A DNA stretch of 64,000 nt from Mycoplasmopsis agassizii (GTDB lineage Bacteria > Bacillota_I > Bacilli_A > Mycoplasmatales > Metamycoplasmataceae), in NCBI RefSeq assembly GCF_002272945.1, contig NZ_NQMN01000002.1, positions 507,356 to 571,355 on the forward strand, in the 5' to 3' direction. Each line of letters begins with the position of its first letter. Positions within the stretch are counted from its first letter, which is position 1. A program made the translations under genes and the position numbers. The notes under the pieces are model-generated. The model was not told the DNA's origin. It worked only from the letters and a program-made list of their open reading frames with translations, and searched no databases. Below are positions 42,913 through 53,051 of the stretch, one piece after another.

Positions 42913-42939
42913 TATCATTTATAAAATGACCATAACAAA

Positions 42940-42966
42940 AGCAACCTGAAAAAGGTTGTTTTTTTA
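42940..42966 (+). terminator. Terminator of the tRNA cluster
   Basis: Stem CAACCT / AGGTTG followed by seven T. Confidence 0.8.
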
Positions 42967-43099
42967 TTTTTGATTTGCAAAAATTACTAGTAAAAAAGTG
43001 GTGCTACTTTTTTGCACTTTGTCATTTTTCTTTATTACTAAGGTGAGATAAAGGGAGGTTATCTCAAGGATCTTTAAATAAAAATAAATAAGGAAAAAT

Positions 43100-43702
43100 A
43101 TGATTTTATATAAATTTGGCAAAATTGTCCACCAAAATGGTGAAAATATTATTTACGAAGCGGCAGAAAATGCCTATTCAATTAAGGTTAATCCTAATTC
43201 AAAATGAGCTCTAGATGTTTCAAGTAAGTTATACATTTATGAGCATCGCACTGAGTATAGTGAACAACTTTATGGTTTTAAAACCTTTAGAGAAAGAGTT
43301 TTATTTGCTGATTTAATCAGCATCAGTGGCATTGGTCCTAAAATTGCTTTTTCAATTTTAAATGAAGGTTGAGAAAAAGTTGCAGCGATGATTGTTGAAA
43401 AAAATATTGACTTACTTTCAGTCATTCCCTATGTCAATGCTAAAGTTGCTAGCACAATTATTTTCACATTAGAAAAGAAAATGCTGAAAATGATTGACCG
43501 TGAAAATGCTCGTGAGCAAATTAATGTGATGACTGCTTCACAACAAGAAATTAATGAATTAGAAACTTCATTAAAAGTTTTGGGTTACCAAAAACGGCAG
43601 ATCAAATACGCCCTTGATCATATCGATGCAGGAGGTAGCCTTGAAGAATTAATTGAAAGAGCAATTGTTGCAATTAGCCAAGCACCAGAATTTAGAAATT
43701 AG
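43100..43702 (+). CDS. ruvA: Holliday junction helicase subunit RuvA
   Basis: 200 aa. N-terminal OB fold, then helix-hairpin-helix motifs ([14 protein letters not shown] and [16 protein letters not shown]) that grip the four-way junction, and a C-terminal domain (about 145-190, [16 protein letters not shown]) that binds RuvB. AAGGAAA site before the ATG at 43100. Two TGA-Trp codons in the first 100 codons hide the N-terminus in the standard code. Overlaps ruvB. Confidence 0.93.
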
Positions 43703-44639
43703 ACCAACATCTTTTAAACAATATATTGGTCAAGAAAAAATTAAAAACACATTAAAAATTATGATTGGATCTTCCCAGATTCAAAATAAAGTATTGCCCC
43801 ATATTTTATTATATGGGGCGCCAGGTTCAGGAAAAACTACGCTTGCAAATGTGATTGCAAAAGAAAGTGGGATGAAGATTTATTACTCACAAGGTTCTTT
43901 ATTTGAAAAGAAAGCAACCTTATTGAGTGTTTTGACAGCAATTGAAGAAAATACAATCCTTTTTATTGATGAAATTCACTCTTTACCTAAAAATATTGAA
44001 GAAATGCTCTATTCAGTAATGGAGGATTTTGTAATTGATATTGTCTTAGGTGTGGATAGTAATTCTAAAGTTGTGAGAATGAAAGTTAAGCCATTTACTT
44101 TAATTGGAGCAACTACAAAATTAGAAATAATTTCTAAACCACTGCGTGACCGTTTTGGCTTTTTAAGCAAAATGGTGACTTATCAACTTAGTGATATTAA
44201 GAAAATTATTAAGAATAATGCAAAAATTATTAAGATCGATTTAGACGAAGAAAATATTAATTTTATTGCAGAATATTCACAACTTACACCAAGAATTGCT
44301 AACAATTTACTAGCAAGAATTAAAGACTATGTAGTCTTTAATAACCTTGAAAATTTGAATCATAAAATCTTGATGAAGATTTTTGATTATCTAGGTCTTT
44401 ATGAATTTGGTCTGAATGAAGAGCACTTAAAATACTTACAAACACTGAGCGAAAGTTTCAAAAACAAATATGTTTCACTCGATGTTTTGGCAGGTCTTTT
44501 GAATAGTTCTAAAGAAAGTATTACTCAAGAAATTGAGCCTGCACTTTTAAATTTCAAACTAGTTAATAAGACAATTCGTGGTCGACAACTAACACAACAA
44601 GGAGAAAAATACTTAGAAAGAAATCTCTCTAAACAATAA
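43653..44639 (+). CDS. ruvB: Holliday junction helicase subunit RuvB
   Basis: Up to 328 aa. AAA+ motor for branch migration: [17 protein letters not shown] at the start of the family core, Walker A GAPGSGKTT, Walker B ILFIDEIHSL, sensor 1 LIGATT, arginine finger RDRFG, and a winged-helix C-terminus ending LTQQGEKYL. There is no ATG near the core; TTG at 43653, 43665 or 43668 can serve, all inside ruvA. The last two lie better behind the GAAAGAG stretch. The start is therefore uncertain by about five codons. Translational coupling to ruvA is likely. Confidence 0.92.
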   Translation: MKEQLLQLAKHQNLEIRPTSFKQYIGQEKIKNTLKIMIGSSQIQNKVLPHILLYGAPGSGKTTLANVIAKESGMKIYYSQGSLFEKKATLLSVLTAIEENTILFIDEIHSLPKNIEEMLYSVMEDFVIDIVLGVDSNSKVVRMKVKPFTLIGATTKLEIISKPLRDRFGFLSKMVTYQLSDIKKIIKNNAKIIKIDLDEENINFIAEYSQLTPRIANNLLARIKDYVVFNNLENLNHKILMKIFDYLGLYEFGLNEEHLKYLQTLSESFKNKYVSLDVLAGLLNSSKESITQEIEPALLNFKLVNKTIRGRQLTQQGEKYLERNLSKQ

Positions 44640-44980
44640 TTTTTTCTATTAAACATCACTAAGTTACTTAACCTGACGTACAAAACATCAAAAAGTTAAA
44701 AAACTTTTAACATCTAAACTATTTCTAGAAAGACAAATTTCTTTCTAGAAGCAGTTTTTCATTAGCAAAAATCTTAATTTTTGCACTTTTAAGAAGCATT
44801 CTCTATCCAAAAGGGGTAAAGGAAGGTTTTCCTACTCTCAAAATCAGTAATTGGAAGGTCAAATTCACAACTTGATTTTTCAATTATTTTTTATTATTTA
44901 ATTTTTGCTATATCTTTTTATGTGCTCTATAATTTAAAAACAAATCACTGATATCAAATTAAGAAAACAAGGAGTTAGTT
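44640..44980. other. 341-bp gap: hairpins and the secDF promoter
   Basis: It holds a hairpin TTCTAGAAAG / CTTTCTAGAA around 44729-44751 followed later by TTTTTC, which may end the ruvAB transcript. A smaller hairpin lies near 44820-44840, and the secDF promoter at 44905-44933. No ORF with a start signal is seen. Confidence 0.5.
44905..44933 (+). promoter_or_regulatory. Promoter of secDF
   Basis: TTGCTA, 17 bp, TATAAT. A leader of about 40 bp with an AAGGAG site follows. Confidence 0.65.
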
Positions 44981-47572
44981 TTGAAGAAATTTTTCAAGAA
45001 AATTTTTCACTGAAGTAATCCCAGAAGATTTTTTACATTAATCTTTTCATTATTAGCTTCAATCTTAATAGTAACCCTTGGATCAGTTTTATATTTAAAA
45101 GATAATACAAGAACTTCAATTGATTATAGTAGTGGTGCACAAGTAACTGCTCAGGCTTATAATAGTGATGGACAAAAAGCAGATAATGAATTAAGTGTTT
45201 CGATCGCTCAGAATTTAAACGACCGTTTAACTTCTGGTACAGGTCTAGCAGGTGTCAATATTTCTTTACTAGGTAATGGAGTAATTGAGGCAACTGATTC
45301 ACGAGTTACCAATAATGGTCAGCTTACTTTATTTGCAAATACAATTGTGAATAAACCAACTTTTATCGTTACCGATACAAATGGTGTGCCCCTTTTTATC
45401 GATGGACAAGCAAATACTAATTTAACAAAGTTAGATTACCAAAATCCTAGTGAAATTGAATGAAATCGCTATCAAGTACCAATCAAAGCTTCATCTGCAA
45501 CAACTCAGCTTGCAAATGATGGTACAACCAACATCATTGCAGAATTTGAATCACCAACTGCTGCTACTCAGTGAACACAAATTACGTTAACCAAAATGCA
45601 AGATACAACTAATAAAAATGTTGTCTTTTGATTTAATTTAGAAGAATTTGTCAGACAAGCAAATTTAAGTCAAAATCAAGCTTCGTTTGCAAGCGTTAAC
45701 TATAACCCTTACAACTTCGCTTTTGTTAATAATAGTCCAACTTCAACTATTAATAACGCAACCGTTAATAATAGTTTAAAACAAGTTGAAATTGATGCTA
45801 GTTCTTATTTAATTGCGACTAAAGAAATTGCTAATTTTGAAAATTCAAATAACTTATTAATTAACGCATCAATGACTGCAACAGTTGCTAAGCAATGAGC
45901 TTTTGACATTAACGCTTCCACAGTTAATTATTCTTTAGAAAAAATTTCACAGCAATTTATTAATGCTTTAAATGGTGCAGATGCTTTTAATAATGTTAAA
46001 TATGCTTTAATTATTGCCTTTAGTTTAGTTGCTGTTTTCATGGTTTTAAACTATGGAATTTTAGGTGTAATTGCCATGCTTGCAACTGCTTTATTCTTAT
46101 TTGTAACGATGGCTGTTTTTACAGCGTTAAACGGAGAATGAAGTGAAGCTTCAATTATTGGACTATTAGTTGGAAGTGCAATGGCTTTATCAACAAGTAT
46201 TATGCTGTTTGAAAAAATCAAACAGCAAGTCGGCACGGGGGATACGCTCAAGAAGGCTTACAAAACTAGTGCTTCGAATATCTTTCTAAGTCTACTTGAC
46301 TATAATTTAATTGCCATAATTATTGCTGCAGTGTTATTTTACTTTGGTTTCAAAGTCATTAGAACTTACAGTTTAACGATGATTTTATCAATCATCTTTA
46401 CACTACTGATTGCAGTTTTAGTCACAAGAATGGCAACGAGATTAGTTGTTGATAGTGAGTATTTTGAAAACAAATTACACTTATTAGGAATTAGGAAAAA
46501 AACTGACAAAACAACTAATTCAAGATTCTTGAAAAAAATAGTTTCCTTTAACTATTTAAAAAATGCTAAATGATTTAACTTAGCAATCGTTATTTTATTA
46601 ATAGCAGGAGCAATTATTTTTGCAGCGATTGCAGGTGTTAACCAAGATGCTGCAACACCGTTTAATCGCTCATTAGATTTTAGTGGTGGTACAAATATTG
46701 TCATCCAGCGTGATAGTGCGATGAATTTAGTTTTTGATCAAGCTTCTGCTAATCAACTAGTAAGTGAAATCAGAGCCTTAAATATTTTCGATCCAAATGA
46801 AATCCAAAGTTTTGCAACTAATACAAACGGCTTAACTTATGCAGTTGTCATTAGAACTAAAGACTTAATTTCTGCAGAGAATTTAACTACTCTAGAAAAT
46901 CTAGTTAATACTAATGCAGTTTCTAATTTAATTTTAAATTCTTCACAGGTGACTTTATTAGAGGCGCAAACTAATTTAACTAACATTGCAATTACTTTAG
47001 GAATTGCTTTTGCAGTTGTTTTTGGTTACTCATTTATTCGTTTAAGATGAACCTTTGCACTTGCTTTAATTTTGACAAACGTGATTGATATTGCACTCTT
47101 AATTGCTTTCTTTTTAATCACAAGATTAGAAATTAATAACTACTTTATGGCAACTGTAGTAACTATCTTTGTCTATTCAGTAACAGATAAAATAACTTTA
47201 GCTAACCGTGTTAAAACAGTTATTTACAATGAATTTTATAATGTCAAAATGGACAGTTTAACAATTAGAAATATTAGTAATACATCAATTAAAGAAAACT
47301 TTAAAAAATCATTAATTGTTACTTTCTTATTAGTTATTATCATGGTAGTCTTTAGTGCGTTTGGAAATGTAATTGACTACAATGCAGGAATTGGAATTAT
47401 TATTTCTTTAGGAATTTCTCTTTATACTTCTAACTTTACTTACATGTATATTTGATCTCATTTTGAGAACTGAAGACAAAAAGGAATTAGAAGAAGAGAA
47501 CTTAATAATTTCTGAAGTTCAGGAAAAGTTGAAGAACAAGTTTTCTCTGGATTTAACGATTTTAATGCTTAA
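44981..47572 (+). CDS. secDF: Protein translocase subunit SecDF (fused)
   Basis: 863 aa, SecD and SecF in one chain. Helix 1 (about 17-38), a large outer domain (40-330), helices 2-6 (330-500), then a second half beginning at about residue 528 with its own first helix, the SecF-type LDFSGGTNIVI motif and five more helices. The SecD-side motif is degenerate (SIDYSSGAQVTAQA). SecDF pulls exported proteins using the proton gradient. The start is TTG at 44981, 7 bp after AAGGAG; no ATG is near. Many TGA-Trp codons. No DXXXGR-type motif was found in the loop. Confidence 0.88.
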
Positions 47573-47595
47573 AATTAAGCATTAAAAATTGCACT

Positions 47596-47632
47596 AAAAA
47601 TAAGCACGATTTAATTTTCGTGCTTATTTTAT
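47596..47632. terminator. Bidirectional terminator between secDF and rsmD
   Basis: A 13-bp stem AAAATAAGCACGA / TCGTGCTTATTTT with flanking A and T runs, between two convergent genes. Confidence 0.85.
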
Positions 47633-47650
47633 TTTCGTTAATTTAAATAA

Positions 47651-48214
47651 TTAATTATTTAAATGTAAGAAGATCATGACCTTTGAATTTGAATAAGTTT
47701 TGATATCTCTTTTAGAATTCATGACAACATATTTATCAGGAATTTTTAATAATTCATTTTCAATTGTTTCAATTATGACCATTCCATTTTTACTTAGAAA
47801 ATCAAATTCAATAATTGTTTCTAAAACTTGATTCAATAATTCAACATCTTTAAAAGGTGGATCTAAGTAAATGAAATCAACTTTAATTCCTTTTTTCATT
47901 TTCAAAAAACTAAGGGCATCAGTATGATAAAGATCAATATTATTAATTCCTAATTTATTGACATTATCTTGCAAAATGGAAAAAGCAATTTTATTTTTTT
48001 CAACAGCAATTGCCTTCATTGCATTACGGCTAACTGCTTCAATAGGATTTGCTCCTGAACCTGAAAAAAGATCTAAAAATATTTTTCCAGGTAACTTCGC
48101 TTGGATTTTTGAAAATGTCGCTTCACGCATTCGATCACCTGTTGGTCTCGTAATTTCATAAGGAGGTGCTTCGATTTTTCGAGAGCGATATTTTCCTGCA
48201 ATAATTCTTAACAT
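47651..48214 (-). CDS. rsmD: 16S rRNA (guanine966-N2)-methyltransferase
   Basis: 187 aa. Starts LRIIAGKYRSRKIEAP and RPTGDRMREATFSKI, both typical of RsmD. SAM motif FLDLFSGSGANPIEAVSR, catalytic DPPF in VDFIYLDPPFKDVEL. Modifies G966 of 16S rRNA. Single gene on the minus strand, divergent from def. Confidence 0.94.
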   Translation of the reverse strand: MLRIIAGKYRSRKIEAPPYEITRPTGDRMREATFSKIQAKLPGKIFLDLFSGSGANPIEAVSRNAMKAIAVEKNKIAFSILQDNVNKLGINNIDLYHTDALSFLKMKKGIKVDFIYLDPPFKDVELLNQVLETIIEFDFLSKNGMVIIETIENELLKIPDKYVVMNSKRDIKTYSNSKVMIFLHLNN

Positions 48215-48293
48215 GTTTTATATTTTACTTTTTTTTGGACTTTTTAATTAGCTTTATCTAATTAAAAAATATTCAAGATATTTCAAAATAAAA

Positions 48294-48323
48294 TTGCTTA
48301 AGATATAAAAACTTATTTATAAT
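48294..48323 (+). promoter_or_regulatory. Promoter of def, possibly leaderless
   Basis: TTGCTT, 18 bp, TATAAT; the -10 box ends 7 bases before the def ATG, so the predicted mRNA starts at or just beside the start codon. Confidence 0.55.
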
Positions 48324-48330
48324 AATTTTT

Positions 48331-48882
48331 ATGAAACTAGTAAATATTATTGAACTACCAGATAAGCGTTTAAGGCAAATTTCAAAAGAAGTTACTTGAC
48401 CACTTAATGAAGCTAATAAAAAACTTGCAGAAAGAATGATCAGACACATTGATAACAGCCAAACTGAAGGGACAAAATATCGCCCAGGAGTAGGTGTTGC
48501 AGCTGTACAATATGGAATTTTAAAAAGAATGTTTTACGTTAATGTTCCAAATGATTCTGATCCTAAAAACCCCTATTTTAGGGACGTTTTAATCAATCCC
48601 GTGGTTTTAGAAAAATCAGCTGATTTGCAAGCTTTACATACAGGAGAAGGATGTTTAAGTGTTAACGAAAAACATCCAAATCAAGAAGGGTTAATTAGAA
48701 GAAGTAGAAAAATAAAAGTGCAAGCATATTCATATTTTATGAATGGACTTTATGACTTTGAAGTTGAAGGTTATGTTGCAATTGTTTTTCAACATGAATT
48801 AGATCATCTTGAAGGAAAATTATTTATCGATCATATCGATAAAAAAAGATTATGAAATGAAGAGGGTGTTGAACTTTTATAA
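48331..48882 (+). CDS. def: Peptide deformylase
   Basis: 183 aa. It removes the formyl group from nascent proteins. Metal-binding and catalytic motifs: GVGVAAVQYG (GxGxAAxQ), EGCLSV (the Cys ligand), and QHELDHLEG (two His ligands and the catalytic Glu). A Leu-rich insertion near residues 70-95 is normal for type II enzymes. There is no ribosome-binding site; the -10 box lies right upstream. Confidence 0.96.
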
Positions 48883-49001
48883 ATTAATTTTTGATTTATG
48901 AAATCAAAAATAAAATCTTTTTAAAAATAAAAAGACACATTCATTTTATTTAAAAACAAAAATAAAATATATTATTAATTTCAAAACAAGCAAGGAGTTT
49001 T

Positions 49002-49949
49002 ATGAAAGAAAAATATAAAGAAATAGTTACGCTTGAAGAATTAAAACAATTCAAAGCAAGTGTAAATTCTGCTGAAGGAGAATTAGGAAAATTAAAATTA
49101 AGTTTAAGAAATGCACCTAATAATGAAAAAGCAGCACAAGGTAAATTGCTTCAAGAAGCTAATAAAAAATATGAAGCAATTTATTTAGAAATTGAAGAAC
49201 AAATCAGAGTGCATAATATTACTCTTAGAAATCAAAAATATCAAAGTGATATTTTTGCTGATAATGAACTTTACCATGGTAATCATCCAATCAGTTTGAT
49301 TGCTAAAAGAATGCGACAATGATTTGTTCAAAACGGATATTACACAGATGATAAGAGTGCAAAAGAAATTATTAGTGATGAACTTAATTTTGAAGCTTTA
49401 AATATTCCCCAAATGCATCCTGCAAGAGAGATGCAAGATTCTTTATATTTTGATGAAAAAACTTTATTAAGAACTCATAATACAGGATGAAGTGCAAACG
49501 AATTAAGAAAAAATAAAAACAAAGCATTTTCCCATTTTACAATTGGTGCAGTTTATCGAAATGATAGTGATGATCAAACTCATTCACATCAATTTAGTCA
49601 GTGTGATTTTATATCAGTTGGACATGTCACTTTTAATGAATTAATTTATACCTTAAAAGGGTTTTTATCTTATGTAATTGAAGAAGAAGTGGAGATCAGA
49701 TTAAGACCTTCATTTTTCCCTTTTACAGAACCTTCTTGTGAAGTAGATATGTTTTATGAAGGTCGTTGAATCGAAGTTTTAGGTTCAGGAATTATTCATC
49801 CTAACGTGATGAAATATGCAGGTTATACAAATGGTATGAACGCCTTTGCAGCTGGTATAGGGCTTGAACGTTTAGCTATGATTAAGTATAAAATTGAAGA
49901 CATCAGAGACTTATATAATAATGATTTAAGGTTTTTAAAAAACTTCTAG
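49002..49949 (+). CDS. pheS: Phenylalanyl-tRNA synthetase alpha subunit
   Basis: 315 aa, shorter than the usual ~340 because the N-terminal coiled coil is reduced. Class II motifs: motif 1 around [12 protein letters not shown], motif 2 [21 protein letters not shown], motif 3 [12 protein letters not shown]. It activates Phe and pairs with PheT in an alpha2beta2 enzyme. CAAGGAG site before ATG; pheT starts 8 bp downstream. Confidence 0.96.
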
Positions 49950-49956
49950 GAGCAAT

Positions 49957-52110
49957 ATGTTATTTTCATATTTAAAATTAAAAGAAATTGCAGGTTTAGA
50001 TCAATCTGTAACAATCGAAGATGTTAGTAAAGCAATTAATAGCATAGGTTTTGAAGTTGAGTCAATTAGCAATTTTCAAAATGTTGAAGGGATTAAATTT
50101 GGACATGTTTTAAAAACTTACAAAAACCCTGAAGGTGACAACTTAACTGTTTGTGAAGTGCAATTCAATGACAAAGTAAGAATTATTCAAACAGCAGCAA
50201 AAAATGTCGTAGATGGTGCTTACTTAATGGCCTTTGTACCTGGTTCAAAATTAAAAGGTACAACACTTGAAGCAAAAAAAATGAAGGGTATAGTTTCAGA
50301 AGGAATGATGGTTTCTTTTGCAGAATTAATCCCTAATGATACACTTGCTAGAGAAGAACATAAAAACGGAATCTTATTAATTGATAAGATTGATTTAAAT
50401 TTAGATCCTGTTAAGTATTACAAATTAGATGATCAAATTATTGACATTAAAATCCTTACAAATCGTAGCGATGCTAATTCATATTTAGTAATGGCTCAAG
50501 AACTGAGAGCATATTTTCAAGTTAATCAAAAACTTGAAAATGATTCTAAAAAATATGACTTAAATAAGACATTAAAAGTTACTAAAAATGATGTTGAAAA
50601 TTTTGTTTTATTAAAAACAAAAGATGAATTTGAAATCACAATTGAAGAACAAATATTACTTGCTAAAAATAATATTAAATCAATTAATGATATTGTTGAT
50701 TTAACAAACTTATCTTTAATTATGACAGGAATGCCAACCCATGTTTACTATGAAAAAGATCTTCAAAATGTAAGTATTTCTAATAGTAATGACAAAGTTG
50801 AAATTTTAGGAAATAAAGAAGTTAAATTAGAAAATACTTTAGCAATTAAAAATAATGAAGATGTTATTTCTTTAGCAGGTGTTATGGGAATTGAAAAGTT
50901 TTCTGTCAAAGAAAGTAAAGGACATAATTACATTTTTGAATTTGGAATTTTTGACAACAAGGCGATTAGAAAAAGTATGAATACAATTAAATTGGAATCA
51001 AATGCTGGTCGCCAATCTGCCAAAGAAATTTCTAAAGGAACAATGAATTTAGCAATTAATTTTGTTGCTAATAAATTTAATAATGATGTGCTTGTTTCTG
51101 AAAATTTAGAGCTAAAAAGTAAGTCATTAAAATTTAAAATTGAAGATGTTTATTATTATCTTTCAGATAATCAAAAATATGATTTTAAAGAAGCAATTAA
51201 GTCATTAGAAATTTTAGGTTTTGAATTTAAAAATGATGAAGTTATAATACCTACTTATCGCCATGATATTGAGAACATTCAAGACATGGTTGAAGAGATC
51301 TTAAGATTTTATGGATATGAAAAAATTGTCGCAAATGCCCCAAAAGTCGCACCTTTCAGCATTCAAGAAGATATTGATAATTTCCTAGATGTTGTTCCTT
51401 CACTTGGTTATCAAGAAGTAAAAACATACTCATTAATTTCAAAAGAAAAAAATATTTTTAATCCTTTTAAATTTGAAAAAGAAATGGTTTTACAAACCTT
51501 TGTTTCTAAAGAAAGAGAAGTGGTTAGAAACTCATTAATTAATTCTTTTTTAGGAGTCATAGATTACAACGTAAAAAGAAAAATGGATAACATTTCAATT
51601 TATGAAATAGGAATTGTAAATAACTCAAATAGAGTGATGGCTTTAGCTTCAAATCAATATAGTTTTTTAAAATTAAAAAATGACTTAATCAGAATTTTTA
51701 GAAATTATGATTTAATTTTTGAACATCAAAAAAATGTTCTAGATTTTGCTCATAAAATTAAAAACTTGATTATTAAATCAAATAACAAAGTTGTTGGTTA
51801 TATTGCTAGATTAGATGCTTCAGTTAGTGAATATGATGTTGTCATTGCTGAAATTTTAATTGATGAAATTACCTCTAAAAAATATTCAAAAAATAGTTTT
51901 GATCTAAGTAAACAATTAAAAGTTTATGATGTCAATTTTGAATTAGAATTAAATCAAAATTCAAAAGTTATTGAAACTAAAATTACAAGTTTAGAAAAAA
52001 TCTTTGACTATAAAATAATTAGTGAATTTGAAAAAGAAGGTAAAAAAATAATTACTGTTAGAATATATAGTGAAGAAGATTATTCAAGCCTTCTTTTAAA
52101 AACAAATTAG
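49957..52110 (+). CDS. pheT: Phenylalanyl-tRNA synthetase beta subunit
   Basis: 717 aa, shorter than E. coli PheT (795). N-terminal tRNA-binding EMAP-like domain (GLDQSVTIEDVSKAINSIGFEVESI, then GDNLTVCEVQ). B3/B4 editing region around 235-375: His in GMPTHVYYEKD is kept, but the E. coli TDASHRYERG stretch reads ESNAGRQSAKEIS here. B5 domain (about 385-460) and a class II core follow; the C-terminal FDX-ACB anticodon domain looks shortened. No tryptophan at all, hence no TGA. Confidence 0.95.
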   Translation: MLFSYLKLKEIAGLDQSVTIEDVSKAINSIGFEVESISNFQNVEGIKFGHVLKTYKNPEGDNLTVCEVQFNDKVRIIQTAAKNVVDGAYLMAFVPGSKLKGTTLEAKKMKGIVSEGMMVSFAELIPNDTLAREEHKNGILLIDKIDLNLDPVKYYKLDDQIIDIKILTNRSDANSYLVMAQELRAYFQVNQKLENDSKKYDLNKTLKVTKNDVENFVLLKTKDEFEITIEEQILLAKNNIKSINDIVDLTNLSLIMTGMPTHVYYEKDLQNVSISNSNDKVEILGNKEVKLENTLAIKNNEDVISLAGVMGIEKFSVKESKGHNYIFEFGIFDNKAIRKSMNTIKLESNAGRQSAKEISKGTMNLAINFVANKFNNDVLVSENLELKSKSLKFKIEDVYYYLSDNQKYDFKEAIKSLEILGFEFKNDEVIIPTYRHDIENIQDMVEEILRFYGYEKIVANAPKVAPFSIQEDIDNFLDVVPSLGYQEVKTYSLISKEKNIFNPFKFEKEMVLQTFVSKEREVVRNSLINSFLGVIDYNVKRKMDNISIYEIGIVNNSNRVMALASNQYSFLKLKNDLIRIFRNYDLIFEHQKNVLDFAHKIKNLIIKSNNKVVGYIARLDASVSEYDVVIAEILIDEITSKKYSKNSFDLSKQLKVYDVNFELELNQNSKVIETKITSLEKIFDYKIISEFEKEGKKIITVRIYSEEDYSSLLLKTN

Positions 52111-52119
52111 GAGTATTTT

Positions 52120-52518
52120 GTGGCAAAAAAGAAAATCATCATCGGTAATATTTCTCAAGGTTTAGAACTAAAAAAAGAAATCATTGATGAGTTAGAAAAA
52201 CGTGATTATGAAGTTGTTGATCTAGGTTCATATCCAAATGAAGATCGTGTCAATTCATACACTACATTAGCAACTAAAATGAAAGATGCTATGAAGGATG
52301 AAGACATCATTTTTGGTGTCGGTGTATGTGGTTCAGGTCGAGGTGTTTTAGAATATTTAACTGAACAAAAAGTTGAAAATGTTTTAAACATTAAAACTGA
52401 TGAAGCAGAAATCAAAACATCTATTCAAACTAAAAAACCAAAAATCATTACTTTGGGTGGAAAAACCCATAATTTACAGAATTTTATTGATGCTCTAGAT
52501 GAATTAGAGAAGCAATAA
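52120..52518 (+). CDS. RpiB/LacAB-like protein with altered active site
   Basis: 132 aa, GTG start with an AGGAG site. It aligns over its whole length with ribose-5-phosphate isomerase B: KKIIIGNISQGLELKKEII, then YEVVDLGSY, VGVCGSGRGVLEYL and PKIITLGGKTHNL. The catalytic Cys in CGSGRG is present. The DHxG motif (Asp and His) of RpiB is NISQG here, and the HND segment that supplies the second His is missing (SIQTKKPKIIT). It is probably not a standard RpiB. It lies 9 bp after pheT and is followed by a terminator. Confidence 0.7.
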   Translation: MAKKKIIIGNISQGLELKKEIIDELEKRDYEVVDLGSYPNEDRVNSYTTLATKMKDAMKDEDIIFGVGVCGSGRGVLEYLTEQKVENVLNIKTDEAEIKTSIQTKKPKIITLGGKTHNLQNFIDALDELEKQ

Positions 52519-52523
52519 AGGCA

Positions 52524-52557
52524 GAAAATCTAGCAGTTTTTGGCTGTTAGATTTTTT
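52524..52557 (+). terminator. Terminator of the pheST-rpiB-like operon
   Basis: A 12-bp stem (525-536 with 544-555) and eight T. Confidence 0.85.
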
Positions 52558-52604
52558 TTAAATTTAATCTTATATTTTTAAAAATAGTACTAAAATAAAA
52601 AAGC

Positions 52605-53051
52605 ATGGTAAAACGATTAGAAACGCTCTCGATAGATTTTATTCTACTAGTTTGTTTCTTTTTAGGGGCAATTGTAACCTTAAGTTTAATGGCTGATAGC
52701 TCAATAAAATACTATGCGTTTTTAGGTTGAATCATCGGCATGATCACGATTTGATTAATCTATAAAATAAATATTGAATTATTTAAATTATTAAAGTTCA
52801 AAATTAAACGATATCTTTGAATCGTTATATATTTGTTTAAAACAATAGTTATTGGTATTTTATTGGTAATGATAATTTTAATAGATGTTTACTTTCATGT
52901 TTATATTGAAAGTCCTTTAATTACAATTTCACAACCAATTAATTTATTTGCTTTTATCGTAGCAATCTCAACTTTACCATTAGCGATTTTTGTAAAACAT
53001 TACTTTGATAAAATTAAAGGAAAGCGAAAACAGGATGAATTTGCTAAATAA
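52605..53051 (+). CDS. MG406-type membrane protein, first gene of the ATP synthase operon
   Basis: 148 aa with four predicted membrane helices (about 10-28, 35-52, 72-92, 102-122) and a basic tail. Position and topology match the MG406-type gene before atpB in mycoplasma atp operons, where it takes the place of atpI (an assembly or c-ring helper); sequence similarity is low so the link rests on context. Its end overlaps the atpB start by 17 bp. Confidence 0.75.

Noticed and set aside
42731..42913. A minus-strand 60-codon ORF starting MVHEEGLEPSRRKAL
   Set aside because: It is a translation of tRNA genes (Leu and Thr). The same is true of the ORFs over tRNA-Cys (39725-39916) and tRNA-Gly (63552-63755).
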